Of a stretch of DNA of 64,000 nucleotides, positions 22,099-33,862 are shown piece by piece. How positions within the stretch are numbered: position 1 is the stretch's first letter; each line of letters opens with the position of its first letter. The position numbers were made by a program, and so were the translations under genes. The stretch comes from Loripinus fragilis (taxonomy: Eukaryota > Mollusca > Bivalvia > Lucinida > Lucinidae): the NCBI GenBank assembly GCA_964019695.1, contig OZ026530.1, positions 40,980,944-41,044,943 on the forward strand, written 5' to 3'. The notes under the pieces are model-generated. The model did no database searches. It was given only the letters and a program-made list of their open reading frames with translations, and was not told where the DNA came from.

Positions 22099-23121
22099 CG
22101 ATGGTTGTCCCAGTAAGTCATAGACTTTTGTTATACCACGATACTGTGTATCAGGAATTCTATGGAATTTAAATTATATTTTTATGGACATTTCATTAAC
22201 ATTTTGCACAAATATGGGTAGAATCACAGTTTCGATAACAATATTATGAACCTTTCCTAGACTGTGTGTATGCGTGTGGGGATCACGTCAAAATTTTTGT
22301 AATAAAATTCATCTACTTCAAATGTTAGTGTACATTCAATTGAATTTCGCAGTTGTATTTCAAACAATGTATTACCACCTCAAAAGTGAATTACTTAATG
22401 TATAGTGTTGAAATTGAAACGTTTTCCGCCGTCGGCATTGATTTGATAGAAGATTTATCATGCCTACATGTACTACATTTTAATTTTTCAGAAAAAACAA
22501 ACGTTATAAGAACGGCGCGGCGCAAAAATAGACTTTCAATATAATTTGGCTAATTAAACTCACGAAATCATGTTCTTCTAATAGTGTTTACCAATTGGCT
22601 GAGCAGTCACTAGTATTGTAAAATGGATTTTGTGCAAAACTATTTTAGTAATACCGAAAAACAACACGCTCCTTTTAGTCATTTTAACTGAACACATGTT
22701 ATTTTGCTGTCAGTTACTTTAATAGTAAATATGTTTTCTCGTATGAACTCTATAACATCGTGTTTGTTTGTTTGCTAAACATACCTAAACTGAATATTAA
22801 GCCATTACTTGAACTAGGAAGACTAACTTACAAACAGATATTAATATTTAATACAGTTAGGGCTTATATAAAAGGAGTATAGACAAAACATTTGACCACC
22901 CCTCTCTGAAAATATAGCTAACTAATTTGCGTTGTGCTCCGAACAAGCTGACACACAGTCAAGCAAACGTTCATAACTGTGTTATATAAACTGTGATTCC
23001 ACCCTTATGTGTACAAAATGTTTATGAAATGTGTATAGAAATATCATACAAATTTCAGAGAATTCCTGATACACAGTCTCGTGTTATATAAAAAGAATAC
23101 GACTTTCTGGGACAACCCTTG
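22099..23121. mobile_element. Mariner-like TIR element, 1.0 kb, TA target duplication
   Basis: TA at 22097-22098 and at 23122-23123 flank the element. Its ends are CGATGGTTGTCCCAG and CTGGGACAACCCTTG. The inverted arms run about 160 bp each (22099-22257 and 22963-23121), including CTGTGTATCAGGAATTCT near 22145 and its complement near 23064. The TA duplication and GGTTGTCCCAG terminus fit the Tc1/mariner superfamily. No transposase frame is present, so it is non-autonomous. Confidence 0.85.
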
Positions 23122-23242
23122 TATAACAGGAAGTTAGTGTTTGCTTTTTTAAAAGCCCATCAGTATATTTTTAGCTGGTCCTTTTCATGTTCGATCTACT
23201 CATATATGTAACCAAAAATCTATGTGCCTCTACATAATGCAT

Positions 23243-24700
23243 TCCCTATCAAGATGATTGCAAATCTAGAATGGACATTAAGTAATGAACAATAAAACAT
23301 AGAACAATAACAGACTCCCATAATGGGAGTAACAATAAAAGAGTCGACAAGAACAAACCCTTCGCCTAAGAATGGACAGGAGCCTAGGCCACCTTGTGGG
23401 GGGGGGGGAGCTTAAATGCATTTTACTGGTACCAAATCTTCGCCCTAGATGCTCCTGTTGTTGAAGTAGAACAAATGTTCAGCTCGCATGGAAGCATTCT
23501 AAGTAATGCAATACATCATCATGGAGAAACACTCTAATCAAATTAACACACTTAGATGAAACAAAAAAAGGGCTCACGACTCACAGATAGTCAGAGCTAA
23601 AGAAAACCTCAAGTTGAGCCACGGTGGGTCCAGCTACAGATAAGCATCAAGCACCAACAAACCGACTAAAGCTCTAAGTCAGAGCCGTCATAGAGTCCTG
23701 ACCCACCGTCGTGCAATCAAAGAGGAAACCATAGCTATATCAAAACCAGGCATGTGGACTGTCGCATGGCATCCAAGTTATATCCAACCTTTATTTAACG
23801 ATAACATTTTGAATTGTTCATTACAATAAGGTTTTCCAACAATTCGTTTAATTTATAATGTACTAAATAACCATAAAATATAGGCTCTGATATGCCTTGT
23901 TGCAGAAGAGTTTTAACCCAATGTTGTATTAAACAATTAACTCAGAGTGTCTGTGGTAGGATTTAGAAAATGCTTCTCGAATTTTATGATATCTATAACC
24001 TTGTTTTAATAACTTAGCAGTTAAATATAAGTTTCTCTTGAAGCCATCAACCTTAGAACAAACACTTGCAAAACGAGTAAGCTACGAAATATATACACCA
24101 TAGGAAAGGAAACGAGGACCGTCTTCATTAAGAAATAGGAAATTTACTATAATTTCAAAATTAAAAATATCCCGTTTATCAAAATTTTAGAAGAAACTAT
24201 GCCATTTGTTTTTGACATGTTCAAGTCCAAAAACAAAGCTTACGTATCAGAAGAATGTATGCCTTATTGGACTGAAATTCAGTAGGATATATTTGACCTA
24301 CCATGTGTTCAAAATAAGGATTATCAATATTAAGTAAGTCATCTAAATATGTGAATGTGGAGTCAAACGCCTCAATAATATCAGTTTGAGTATTGTCTGA
24401 CAGAGACAACATGAAGTCTCTCTCATAACAAAACAACAAAACAAATCTGCACCAAGAGGAGCACAATTTGTACCCATTGGAATCCCTACATTTTGGCTAT
24501 ATAATTTTGGCAGTATCATAAACCACATTTCTGTCACAAACATAGCTACTTTCAATGTCATATCAACATCAAATTGTAATAATGTATACAGCAAGTCTTT
24601 GGTTATTCAAATTAGTGGATACAACAGAACAAAGATTTCAACGTGTTTTAGATAAATGTCATTAGATAAAGTGTTAAAATATCTTGTAACATCTGACAAT
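23243..24700 (-). mobile_element. RT-element family R, longest copy (copy 3)
   Basis: Aligns to the 9153 and 32868 copies over the tail (23243-24050) and extends further into RT-coding sequence (24060-24600). It lacks the outermost ~100 bp of the tail seen in other copies. Blocks shared with the other copies include CCCATAATGGGAGTAACAAT near 23318, GGGGGGGGGGAGCTTAAATG near 23401, and TCTGATATGCCTTGTTGCAG near 23886. The 5' limit near 24700 is approximate. Confidence 0.8.
24221..24594 (-). pseudogene. Reverse transcriptase fragment with YLDD motif
   Basis: Two overlapping - strand frames together show RT landmarks. One (24343-24594) has GIPMGTNCAPLGADLFCC, an RT motif-B-like segment. The other (24221-24466) has MLSLSDNTQTDIIEAFDSTF, then TYLDDLLNIDNPYF, with the YLDD catalytic motif C. 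The frame change between them, and stop codons downstream in the FLDL-like continuation, make this a dead copy. An intact enzyme would copy the element's RNA into DNA in the nucleus or cytoplasm, depending on clade. Relatives with this GIPMGTNCAPL and YLDDLLNIDN pairing are, from memory, abundant in bivalve genomes; the clade is left open. Confidence 0.8.
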
Positions 24701-25194
24701 ATGCTTCGAGATCAAGATTTAGGTCATGTCATTATATGTAAATGTGATGTATGTAACATTATAGAGTGAGTTTAAATACTTGCAAACATGGACATTTTAG
24801 GAAATTTGTAAATGATATTTCATAAAGGCACACAGAAAATAAATGCGTAATCTTACAAGATCAATCCATGTATACATGCACAGGTGTTTAATTAGATGAC
24901 GTTTCAAACAAAGACAGCAGCCCCAATGATTATGGAAAATCTAGGGGATATCACGATGCATGACTCTAGGGTTTATTTCGTACTTTACCAATAAACAAGT
25001 AACATGATCAAAGTTGTCTATATAGCCCCTACTGAAACAGGCAAATGGTATCAGCAAACAGTAAGTCACTTGGTTATGTCTGAATTGAAAACAAAATGAT
25101 CCCCCACGCCTCAAGGTAACTTTTGCATGCTGGCATTATTAACAATCTTCAGAAAAGTTTGGGTATACGTTTAAGTGGTAAAATAATTTACTGC

Positions 25195-25430
25195 CCATTA
25201 TCTTTTGTGGGTCATTGGTGTTATTTATGTCTTGTGTTTATCATGCTTTCGTGTCTGTTCATTTCTGCTTTGTGATCAATTGCTGGGAAAGGGCTGAACT
25301 CTTGGCTCTCGTTTATCATGTGTTATTGTGTTTTTGTCACTTTCCCATGTGGTATCTTGGGTCAGGTGTGGTACTTGATTGTATCGATTCATGATCTTTG
25401 CCACCTTCTTACTTTAATTACCCATTAATT
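25195..25430 (+). mobile_element. Repeat family S (retroelement-tail-like), copy 1
   Basis: Contains TTGTGGGTCATTGGTGTTAT, GCTGGGAAAGGGCTGAACTC, GGTCAGGTGTGGTACTTGAT and GATCTTTGCCACCTTCTTAC, all shared with six other copies in the window. Every copy ends at the same CTTACTT terminus and starts at a different point, the signature of 3'-anchored retroposition. Confidence 0.85.
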
Positions 25431-27120
25431 GTAAATATATGACCATCCTAAGGTGGTAAGTTTGCTTGAAGCAGATTCTTCCCAAACTAAGGTATATTCA
25501 TACTGTTAATGTGCCATTACAGCGCAAATGGCTTTCAGAGTGAGATGAGATTTGCATATGGTGCTGGTTTATTATTTGTTCATTTTAAATTCTGACATAG
25601 GGAATAAGTGCCAGTCATGATATTTCCAAACCGGATATGTACGCTTTGTTTTCGAAGAAGAAAAAAGAGGAAAAACATGTGCTTGGTAATTTACAAATCG
25701 CCTTTAACTAAAGGGAGAAAAATTGTGTTTTTGATAAAAGTTTCGCCCCATAGGTGATACTTTGTTAGCTTTTAATGCAATTTTTTTTCGCTGGATAAGC
25801 TTTGTGGATAAATTGATTGTAGCAAAGAATCTTATTTTCCAAATTTCTTGATTTTTTCATGAATTTATTTGCGCTGTGGTGTCAATTAACCCACCCACAA
25901 ATGGTAAGTGTCATTGTTGTTAAGCATAAATGATGCTTACAAGCTCTTGTAGGATATCTTTAATATGTTTGTTGCATATACGGTATTTAATAACTTTAAA
26001 AAAGAAAATACTTGAGGTTACCTATAATTGCTGTACACAAAATGTGGAAAACCTTTTCGCTTACCGTACCTCTCTATTTGCATGTTTACAAATAATTACA
26101 CAGGTTAACAGCTTGACAACATCGTACATCATATTCAGCATACTTCCAGCTTTAACACGATAAATAGGAACCTTTGTACCTAGGGGGTGACACCAACTCC
26201 TTTATTAGGCAACTTCTTTCATTTCATTTTACCTAACGGACTAAACATTAAGATCTATTTTGACCTAATATTATGTTTACTGAAGAGAAGGGATGTGTTT
26301 TATTACTAGTTATTATAATGTAATTAATTTATTGATATTGTATTTTACTGCACCTGTCATTTTTACTGTTACAATAGATCTATGTACTTTCAATTTCAGC
26401 TTACATTGTAAACTTGTTGAATCAGTTTATATCCAGGCTGTAATATGTATGACTGTGTTTGGGGTATTTTTATTTACTGTCGTACAACGAGTGGGAAACC
26501 AGGATAGCGTTGACTGGTTCTCGAATATTTATAACTGTAGGTTTTCCTATTGTGCGAAGCAAACTGGGGCCAATGAAGACCGAGAGAAAACTGTTAGCAT
26601 GAAGGTCGTGGATAGAAAAATATTAACATAAAACGTCCCCAAGTCAGAACTAATAATTGGCGAAATAGTGGTAAACATCAGTAAATGTAATGTTCTATTT
26701 TCAATTACATCAATGGAATTAATATGAATTCAGGCACTGTCCTATCCCAAAGTTAGGCAGATAGTAATCGCACTGTCTATTTATAGTGTCATTATAACGA
26801 GTGTGTTCACATCGTGTCTGCACTGACTTTAAAAGTTGGTATTTACCATCAGACACTTTTGCCAATTATGATATATTTTAAGAGTGACCGTAGCATAATA
26901 TTTAGATAGTTTAAGCAATGTCAATGTGGGATACTTTTTTGGCTAAACTACACGAAATTGAATCAATTTATGCCTACCTACAACATATGTGATTAATTGT
27001 GAAAAATACGTAAAATCACAGTTCAGAAGTTAATAATCAGAACTTATAACAAATGTACATTGACAAGCTGGAGAATAGCAAGAATGCGATATACAAACTT
27101 TTACCCAGATTCGTTTATAA
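25431..27120. other. Intron 4 stretch with one 112-codon ORF (26293-26631 +)
   Basis: The ORF begins in a hydrophobic run and continues VICMTVFGVFLFTVVQRVGN, then QDSVDWFSNIYNC and a charged end. It has one or two possible membrane segments and matches nothing I know. It lies inside an intron of the lectin gene with no clear splice frame, so it may be chance or a decayed element. The rest of the stretch shows no structure. Confidence 0.25.
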
Positions 27121-27815
27121 AACAAGAGCTGTGACATGACAGCGTATCGCACCTGTAGGATGCATTGTGAAGCCAACTAATATATCAGTGAAAATATGAA
27201 ATCGCTACATCAAAACGTCTTCAAGTTACATGACACAAATCACTCTACCATGACATGTTGGTCACAGTGACCTACAATTATTTTAACATAGCTACCAAGG
27301 TGCCATAACTGTACAAGTTTGATTTCTTTACCTCTCTATTAAAATAGCTCAGAGCAACCAAAAAAGATTACCTTATTATAACGACATTAAGCAGAAATAA
27401 ATCCAAAAATACAAAAAAAAGGTTTTAAGTTCATACATATACTATAATAGAAAAAAGAAGTTAATTTCACGCACACATGTCTAGATAAAATTTAAGGTCC
27501 CAGTCAACAATTTCAGCCATATTGAGACATTGCCTCTGAATTTGTGGGACTTTTACGTGACTTGAGATTCATGACACTCAAGCCCTGCTATAAGTTATCA
27601 GCAGCTCTATCACAGAGGTACCAGGCAGCCCATCCATTTTGCGAGCCCTGATAGGCAGGGGCCTCGCATGTTTAGAGGATAACTGGAATGGGCAAGACGC
27701 CAGAAAGGGTTGTCCTTTGTCAGGTAGGCGGTTAGATTGGTTTTAAAAATATCCAAATAGTTCCTGAGTTATAGAGTTTTGTTTACTCATACCAGGAGTA
27801 ATAATGGACAGACAG
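27121..27815 (+). repeat. Bivalve-type interspersed repeat (CAAGAGCTGTGACATGACAG class)
   Basis: Opens with AACAAGAGCTGTGACATGAC and ends with GGACAGACAGATGGACAT, the head and tail word pair of a dispersed repeat that I recall from bivalve genomes. Internal parts are not conserved elsewhere in the window, so limits are approximate. Confidence 0.4.
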
Positions 27816-27896
27816 ATGGACATACTAAATATAGTATGCACTCAAAAATATTTCTGATTATAGTGCAATATATACACATGGATGATTTGTTTTCAG

Positions 27897-27976
27897 AAAT
27901 GGCAGAATACTCGCACCCTCATAACGGAAGTTCGTATCGTGTGGTACAAACGCTGATGAACTGGCTTGATGCTCAG
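27897..27976 (+). CDS. Lectin gene exon 5: start of C-type lectin domain
   Basis: An 80-bp exon, acceptor GATTTGTTTTCAG, donor CTCAG then GTGAGT. It enters in phase 1 and leaves in phase 0. The peptide QMAEYSHPHNGSSYRVVQTL, then MNWLDAQ, is the first strand and helix start of a CTLD: G-S-x-Y-R, then W-x-x-A-Q just before the first conserved Cys, which is in the next exon. The usual Cys of the SCY position is Ser, so the domain is the short form without the N-terminal hairpin disulfide. NGS is a potential N-glycosylation site. The phase fits both neighbours exactly. Confidence 0.85.
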
Positions 27977-28139
27977 GTGAGTGCAGTAGTTTTGCCAATT
28001 GTTTCGTCATTTTGCAGAATCGCTGTTAAATAAGGCTATATCGCGATTTTCTACTTCGATTTCTGACACCAAACAAGAAGAATTATCACACAAATAAAAA
28101 AAACAAACAATAATACTGTCTATGGATGTAGAAATTAAA

Positions 28140-28560
28140 CTTCCCGCATCCATCCATCTGTGCGTCCGTCCATACGCAAGTCTAGAAAGATTTGTCACAG
28201 GGGGTCCATCTTTTGCATTTTCAGTTGTTTCCAAATACCACTAAAAGCTGGCCATCATTGACCCACAATCTCAAAATTAAATGCTGCCTTGATAGCCTCG
28301 TGATTTTTCAGGGGAATTCAGTACAGTATTGCTAAGTAACCCTATGGCCTTATGATTTTTCAGGTAAATCCAGATCCCCCTGCCCCCCAACCCTCTGGAT
28401 CTGCACATGCCATCTGTCCATCTATCCATCTGTAAACCTTTTTGTCTGTTATAGCATCTCCTTTGAGACTTTCCTTATGTGTCTTTTCTGTTATTCTAGT
28501 TGTTCTGTCCGCGCATATATCTATTCATCCATCTATCCATCCATGGTAAACCTTTGAGAG
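28140..28560. repeat. Degenerate CATC/ATCC tetranucleotide tracts
   Basis: CATCCATCCATCTG (28147), CCATCTATCCATCTG (28419) and CATCCATCTATCCATCCATG (28529) form interrupted microsatellite tracts with a unique or repeat segment (28243-28412) between. Confidence 0.8.
28243..28412 (+). repeat. Interspersed repeat shared with 52567-52737
   Basis: CATCATTGACCCACAATCTC, ATTAAATGCTGCCTTGATAG, TATTGCTAAGTAACCCTAT and the CCCCCTGCCCC...TCTGGATC end all recur at 52567-52737 in the same orientation. Copy ends coincide within a few bases. Class unknown. Confidence 0.75.
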
Positions 28561-29477
28561 CCCTAACATGTTTATTCTAAACTTGTCTTGTATGTTCCTC
28601 TAGTTGTCCAGTTGCACATTTGCGGTTTTGCATCCAATCCGTCAATAGATATGACCAGTGTTAGCTATCTTAAAGTTAATTTGTATCACAAATCCTCTGA
28701 ACCCACTAATGGCCATGAGGTTATAAACAGTATTCATGCTCAACTCAACAGAGCACGAAAGTTTAGCTGCTCATTAATATTAAATAAAAATACAATACTG
28801 AAAAGAAAAAAAAACTTTCATTGCTTTCAAACTCTCGGATGTGTATTCATGCCTAGTAGTCTACTTGTGGGCTTGTGACTTGGTTTCAGATCTGTATTCA
28901 TATGGTAGCCAGTTTGAAATTCCTGATTTGCCTTTTCTTTTTATTGTGACAATCTCAGTTTAGCATATCCTCCGAAACTGGTATTCTGAAACATATATGG
29001 CTGGTTAAGGTCATTTCTTATTCTATTTATATTGCTTTGAACTGTTTATTTTATACCAAGTCTTAATGTTCTCCTTGTTGTCGTGTTTTTCACATGCAAT
29101 TAGAATTCAGGTCGCTGCTTGTAACCCATCCTTAAAAATTGCACTGTTTCATTTGCTTAAATCCATAAAAAATCAAACATTTGTATATCCTCTGTGAAAT
29201 ATTTTGCAGTGTTTTACGAAAGTGTTAAGGATGTTCACCTAGTATTTTAATTGTGCACCTGCATAAATTTGCCGTTTTGCTCTCTTTGATTTAAGCTTGT
29301 TTACACTATTTTGGTAAACAGTGATATTGATATCATTTTTTTGTTTTTGCTTTTACCTTTCCTTTACGCTTTTCCGTGAGCATCATTGAAAAGCAATCTA
29401 ATCTAATTAACACACTATGATGAAACGAAAAAAAAAATTGCCTCACCACTCACAGATAGTCATAGCCAAAGTAATGA

Positions 29478-29660
29478 CAAACAGTGATCACGAGGGACTG
29501 ATTTTTCTATCCAATCTGCACACAAATAATGGTTTCTTTTTCCTGCACACCATTCAATATCACATTTCCATAGTTTCTAAAGGCTCACAGAAGTTTCTGA
29601 ATACGCTAAGATACGACGTAACAAGATGACGCCACCTCTACATAGCAATGACGTCACTTG
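29478..29660 (+). repeat. Repeat with ACAGTGATC and TGACGTCACTTG ends
   Basis: ACAGTGATCACGAGGGACTG then TTTTTCTATCCAATCTGCAC is similar to 42423-42520 and to the ends of the 41536 hairpin; the end CAATGACGTCACTTG also occurs at 41948. From 28561 to 29477 nothing else was recognised. Confidence 0.55.
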
Positions 29661-30161
29661 TCTTCCTTCGTGCGACTGTTCGATTTTCATCTTTCCCCAT
29701 GGGTTGGTACGGGTATGTCAGATAACATTCTCTCAAATGGGTAAAAACGGCGGAAACTCCAATATGGTGGGCTAGAATGCATTTTTTACACTTAACGAAC
29801 ACAAATGAGGTTGTCAAACCAGCTACAAGGCAGTACATTAATTCACACTAAACGTGAAGCATATAGGCAGTAATCATGTGACTAATGACTTGGCTATAGT
29901 GCCCATACACAAATGAAATAGACAGGCATTCCACCTTAGTGAGCGTTTATCTTGCACATTTTTATTCCAACTGCAGCGAAAGGTTGATAAAGGTAATTAT
30001 GCATATAAAAATATATGGATTTGAATGGAATCAAATGACAAAGGACTTATCTACAGCATCCATAGCATACATTAGCAATCTCCTTACAAATTACTAATAT
30101 ATAATAGGTAAACCTTCGACCTATACCTTGAAAGGCACTGACTGTTCTATTTGAATAAATA

Positions 30162-30322
30162 GAGGATATTTACTTTTTTGAGGTGAATACCATATATATT
30201 TCATCGATTGTGTTGAAAACATCAGAATTTTCATGAGTGCGCAGCTAGAATGAAAATTTCGATGTTTTCAACTCACGACATGAAATATATTTGGTATTTA
30301 CTAAAAAAAGTAAATTTTCTTT
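30162..30322. mobile_element. Hairpin MITE with 73-bp arms
   Basis: Left arm 30162-30234 and right arm 30250-30322 pair with a 15-base loop. GTTGAAAACATCAGAATTTT faces its near complement AAAATTTCGATGTTTTCAAC; ATTTACTTTTTT faces AAAAAAAGTAAAT. Only scattered mismatches. Otherwise 29661-31554 shows no structure I could name. Confidence 0.8.
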
Positions 30323-31554
30323 TTATTTTATACTTTTTTAGAAGATTTACAGTTAATCAATTTGTTAACCATGCTTCGAGCCGAATCACAATAATGTAAA
30401 AGAAGACAAAAGCATATTTGTGAGAGAATACCTGGATCAATCTACATGATCTATAGTCATCAGGACTTACAGATAAAAAGAAATTTATTCAGCGTCAAAG
30501 TGCCAGACAAGTGACGTCAATTGCAACGTCATAATTTGTTGATGACGTTGCGTAGCATAGGTTACATGCATTGCCTCACTCACTGAAGTGGGAGGTGTTG
30601 AAAATTCAAAATCGAATCAGCAAATCTGAATTATTTTGGTACCAAAATGTTCCTCATGTTCTAACTAAGAAAATGACTACCCACACTTGATGTTTTTGTT
30701 CACAAATGAGAAAGTTATAGGCGTTTGAACTTTCGAAGTGAGCTGCATTAAATGAATGGAAAAGTCAGAGGAGATCCGAAAAACGCTACAGTGAAAATAA
30801 AGGCTGATATCATATCATTTCACAAGTGATTGATATCACTTTTATTTGTTTTTGATATGCATTGATTTCACTGCTAAGTATAAAATAATACGAAATAGTT
30901 ATAGTTTCATTTCAAAGATTGTGGCAGTATATCCTGCGATATACTATCTGAAATAGGCTGACGTCATTGATTACGTCACATTTCTTTGGACGACTGCGGC
31001 TTTATATGGCTTGCAACGCACCAATTTGAGACAAAACTGCAGCAGTGCACTAAGAATGGAGATAACCATATTCAAAACATTTCATTTGGGATCGTATATT
31101 GTCGAACATACGGTCAGAAATCACGTTTTACGGCTCTGCTTGCGGGTCGCCATAAAAATAAATTTCTTACCGTATATCCGACGATACACCTTGGACTGTC
31201 CCCAAATAAATACAGTTTTCCCCCAATAAATTTTCATCTGAATTCATGTCTTGGATGAAATATGCTTATTTTAAATGGATATTTAATTTAGAATCTTAAA
31301 TACGCGTCTGTGAAAAAAACATGATTTATCATTTTATCTAATGTCAAAGCGTGCAGAAAAATCTCTACTACCTGCTGCAGTAATCGAACCTTGGCTGTTG
31401 CATTTCAAGGCAGATACTAATAATAAAAGCTAGCTTTCAAACAAAAGAAGTTTATATTATACACACCTATTTCATCTAGTACATATTTTCCTGCTTTAAT
31501 AGAGTCATCCAAAAGTCCGTTTGGAATTGTACTGTAATTGCCGGTCATTTTATT

Positions 31555-31722
31555 CTTGATGTCAGCCTTGTGGTCACCTGCTGGGAAAGGGCTAAACTAT
31601 TGGCTCTCTTGTAGGTGATGTTTTCTTGTGTTTTGTTAGTTTCCCATGTGGTGTTATTGGTCAGGTGTGGTACTTGACTGTATTGGTTCCTGACCGTTGC
31701 CTTCTTCCTTACTATGTACCGC
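31555..31722 (+). mobile_element. Repeat family S, copy 2
   Basis: CCTTGTGGTCACCTGCTGGG, AAAGGGCTAAACTATTGGCT, GGTCAGGTGTGGTACTTGAC and the CTTACT terminus match the 60860 copy. It ends 60 bp upstream of lectin exon 6. Confidence 0.85.
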
Positions 31723-31781
31723 AGACAGTAAACGTGTATTATATATACATGTATATATCCCTACAACACTTATATTTTCAG

Positions 31782-31866
31782 GAGAACTGTAAATCTGATG
31801 GCGCCAAGCTTATTGAAATTGAAGACTCTGCTGAGGAAAACCTTATAGATGACGGCCCACTTTATG
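31782..31866 (+). CDS. Lectin gene exon 6: CTLD helix and first conserved Cys
   Basis: An 85-bp exon, acceptor TTATATTTTCAG, donor TATG then GTATTT, entering in phase 0 and leaving in phase 1. It encodes ENCKSDGAKLIEIEDSAEEN, then LIDDGPLY. This is the CTLD segment with conserved Cys 1 (x-N-C), the G-A-x-L strand and the S-A-E-E-N helix. Joined to exon 5, W-L-D-A-Q-E-N-C is a standard CTLD run. The stretch between SAEENLI and the WIGG-like strand of the next exon is short for a CTLD, so a small extra exon cannot be ruled out, though the phases join without one. Confidence 0.88.
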
Positions 31867-32867
31867 GTATTTTCGTGTGTTTTGAATGTATAACAGCCAA
31901 GTCAACATATATGTTTTTTTGTTAAGTTAACCTCTGGGAAAACACAGTTGATGTGTTTTATTTCAACACCAATATACATGCCAAGCTAATAACGATTTAT
32001 GGGCAGGAATACTTATTTTGTTTGTGTGAAACGATCCAGACGACAGCTCTTACGTGAATGCCTGATAAATACATGTGCATGTACATCAAATACGCGTTTC
32101 CTTTGTATGTGGGATTTATGTTTACGATCCCAGTCAACAACTATGGTGATGAGGTTTGCTAAGGACATTTCTCCTGCATATTCATTTCTTTGTTTTGTTT
32201 TGCGTTAAAATTGTTATCAACCAGTTTTTGACAGTCCATTTTACTTGTATTGAGCCATCATGGTTGCTATGTGAGTTGATGGTGGTGTGTATTTGCCATG
32301 TTGGCATTGCGCTATATTAGTCGCCTGCCAACGGTGAGCTGTTATTTATTTGATAAACAAATGTCAGTATTTTTTTTTATTTTCTCTATATTATTTCATT
32401 ATGGCCATACTGTTATGTATTTGCATCATTGCCATCAGTTTAGTACTTACGTTGGCTTGCATGATTCCTTTACTAGCAGCTAATCATATTGCTGGCATAT
32501 CCTGGCGGGGGCTTAAAGTAGACACATATGTCTAATAAATCAATAAGAATTGTTATCAAACAAATTCTATATAGATTTCATTTATTATATCTTGTCTAAA
32601 AAAATCAAAGAGTAGATCTTCTAGAATTTATAGCATCTAAATCACATAACGCATGCATTCAATTTAGAAAGCTTTATTGGAAATTGATTTTCTTATCATA
32701 CTGTGTATATTCTCTTAGCTCAAATACTTCCATTTTATCATTAACCTCACATGATGTTACTAGCAATAAACCAATTTATCACTGGTGAAGTGTGGTCAGT
32801 CTCTGCAATAATATAGCTCTGTATTGTTCCATGTATGTAGCATTTACAAACAAATTCTATATCACTA
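31867..32867. other. Start of intron 6, nothing recognised
   Basis: Two overlapping short ORFs near 32298-32535 are hydrophobic by base composition (T-rich) and show no motif. Confidence 0.5.
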
Positions 32868-33862
32868 AAAATAGTAAGTGAGTATGATCAGTAAATACCA
32901 CAATCTCAAACTGCAGACTTACCCATGGCACCGCGAGGAAGAGCCACACAACAATCACGAGACACCAGGAAGACAAACTAAGCAAAGCAACAAGCACTCT
33001 CTTCCCCAGCCAAATTGTTGCAAAACTAGAATGGACATAAAGAAGTACAACAAAACATGAAACAATGACAGACTCCCACAATGGGAGTAACAACAAACAA
33101 CAAGTCAACAACAACAGAACAACAGCCTTAGAACGGACAGCAGCCTAAGCCACCGGGGGGGGCTTAAATGCATTTTACTGGGAACAAATCTCCGCCCTAG
33201 ATTCTGCTGTTGTTGAAGTACAACAAATTTTCAGCTCGCATGGAAGCCTTCTAACTATTGCAAAGTATCATTATGGAGAAACACTCTAATCAAATTAACA
33301 CACTATGATGAAACAAAGAAAAGGGCTCACGACTCACAGATAATCAGAGCTAAAGAAAACCTCAAGTTGATCCACGCTGGGTCCAGCTACATCGCATCAG
33401 GCACCAACCCACTGATTAAAGCTTTACGTCAGAGCCGTCATAGAGTCCTGACCCACCGTCGTGCAATTAAAGAGGACACCATAGCTATAAACCGTGATTG
33501 GGTTTAAAACCAGGCATACAGACTGTCGCGTGACATCCAAGTTATATCCAACTTTTATATAACGTTTGATATTTTTTTTTGAAATGATCACTTATGTTAG
33601 ATTTTCGAACAATACGTTTGAATTTATAAACTAAATCACCATAAAATATAGATTCTGATATGCCTTGCTGCAGACAAGTTTTTAACCCAATGTTGTATTA
33701 AAAAATTAACTCTGAGTGTCTGTTGTAGACTTAAGAAATTTATTATATCTGTTACGTTGTTTAAATAACTAAATAGTTAAAAACAAGTTTCTGTTGTTGA
33801 ATTCATTATTTTTAGAACACACTCTTGCAAAACGAATAAAGTGAGAAATATAAAAGCCATGC
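32868..33862 (-). mobile_element. RT-element family R, copy 4
   Basis: Opens with AATAGTAAGTGAGTATGATC and aligns through ATGGCACCGCGAGGAAGAGC, GACTCCCACAATGGGAGTAA, GGGGGGGCTTAAATGC and CTGATATGCCTTGCTGCAG to the 9153 and 23243 copies. The RT-side end (33640-33860 on the - strand) keeps scattered peptides of the 9910-10128 fragment with frame breaks. Confidence 0.85.

Noticed and set aside
30986..31258. 90-codon + strand ORF in intron 5
   Set aside because: A second overlapping frame of similar length exists and neither has a motif or good splice context.
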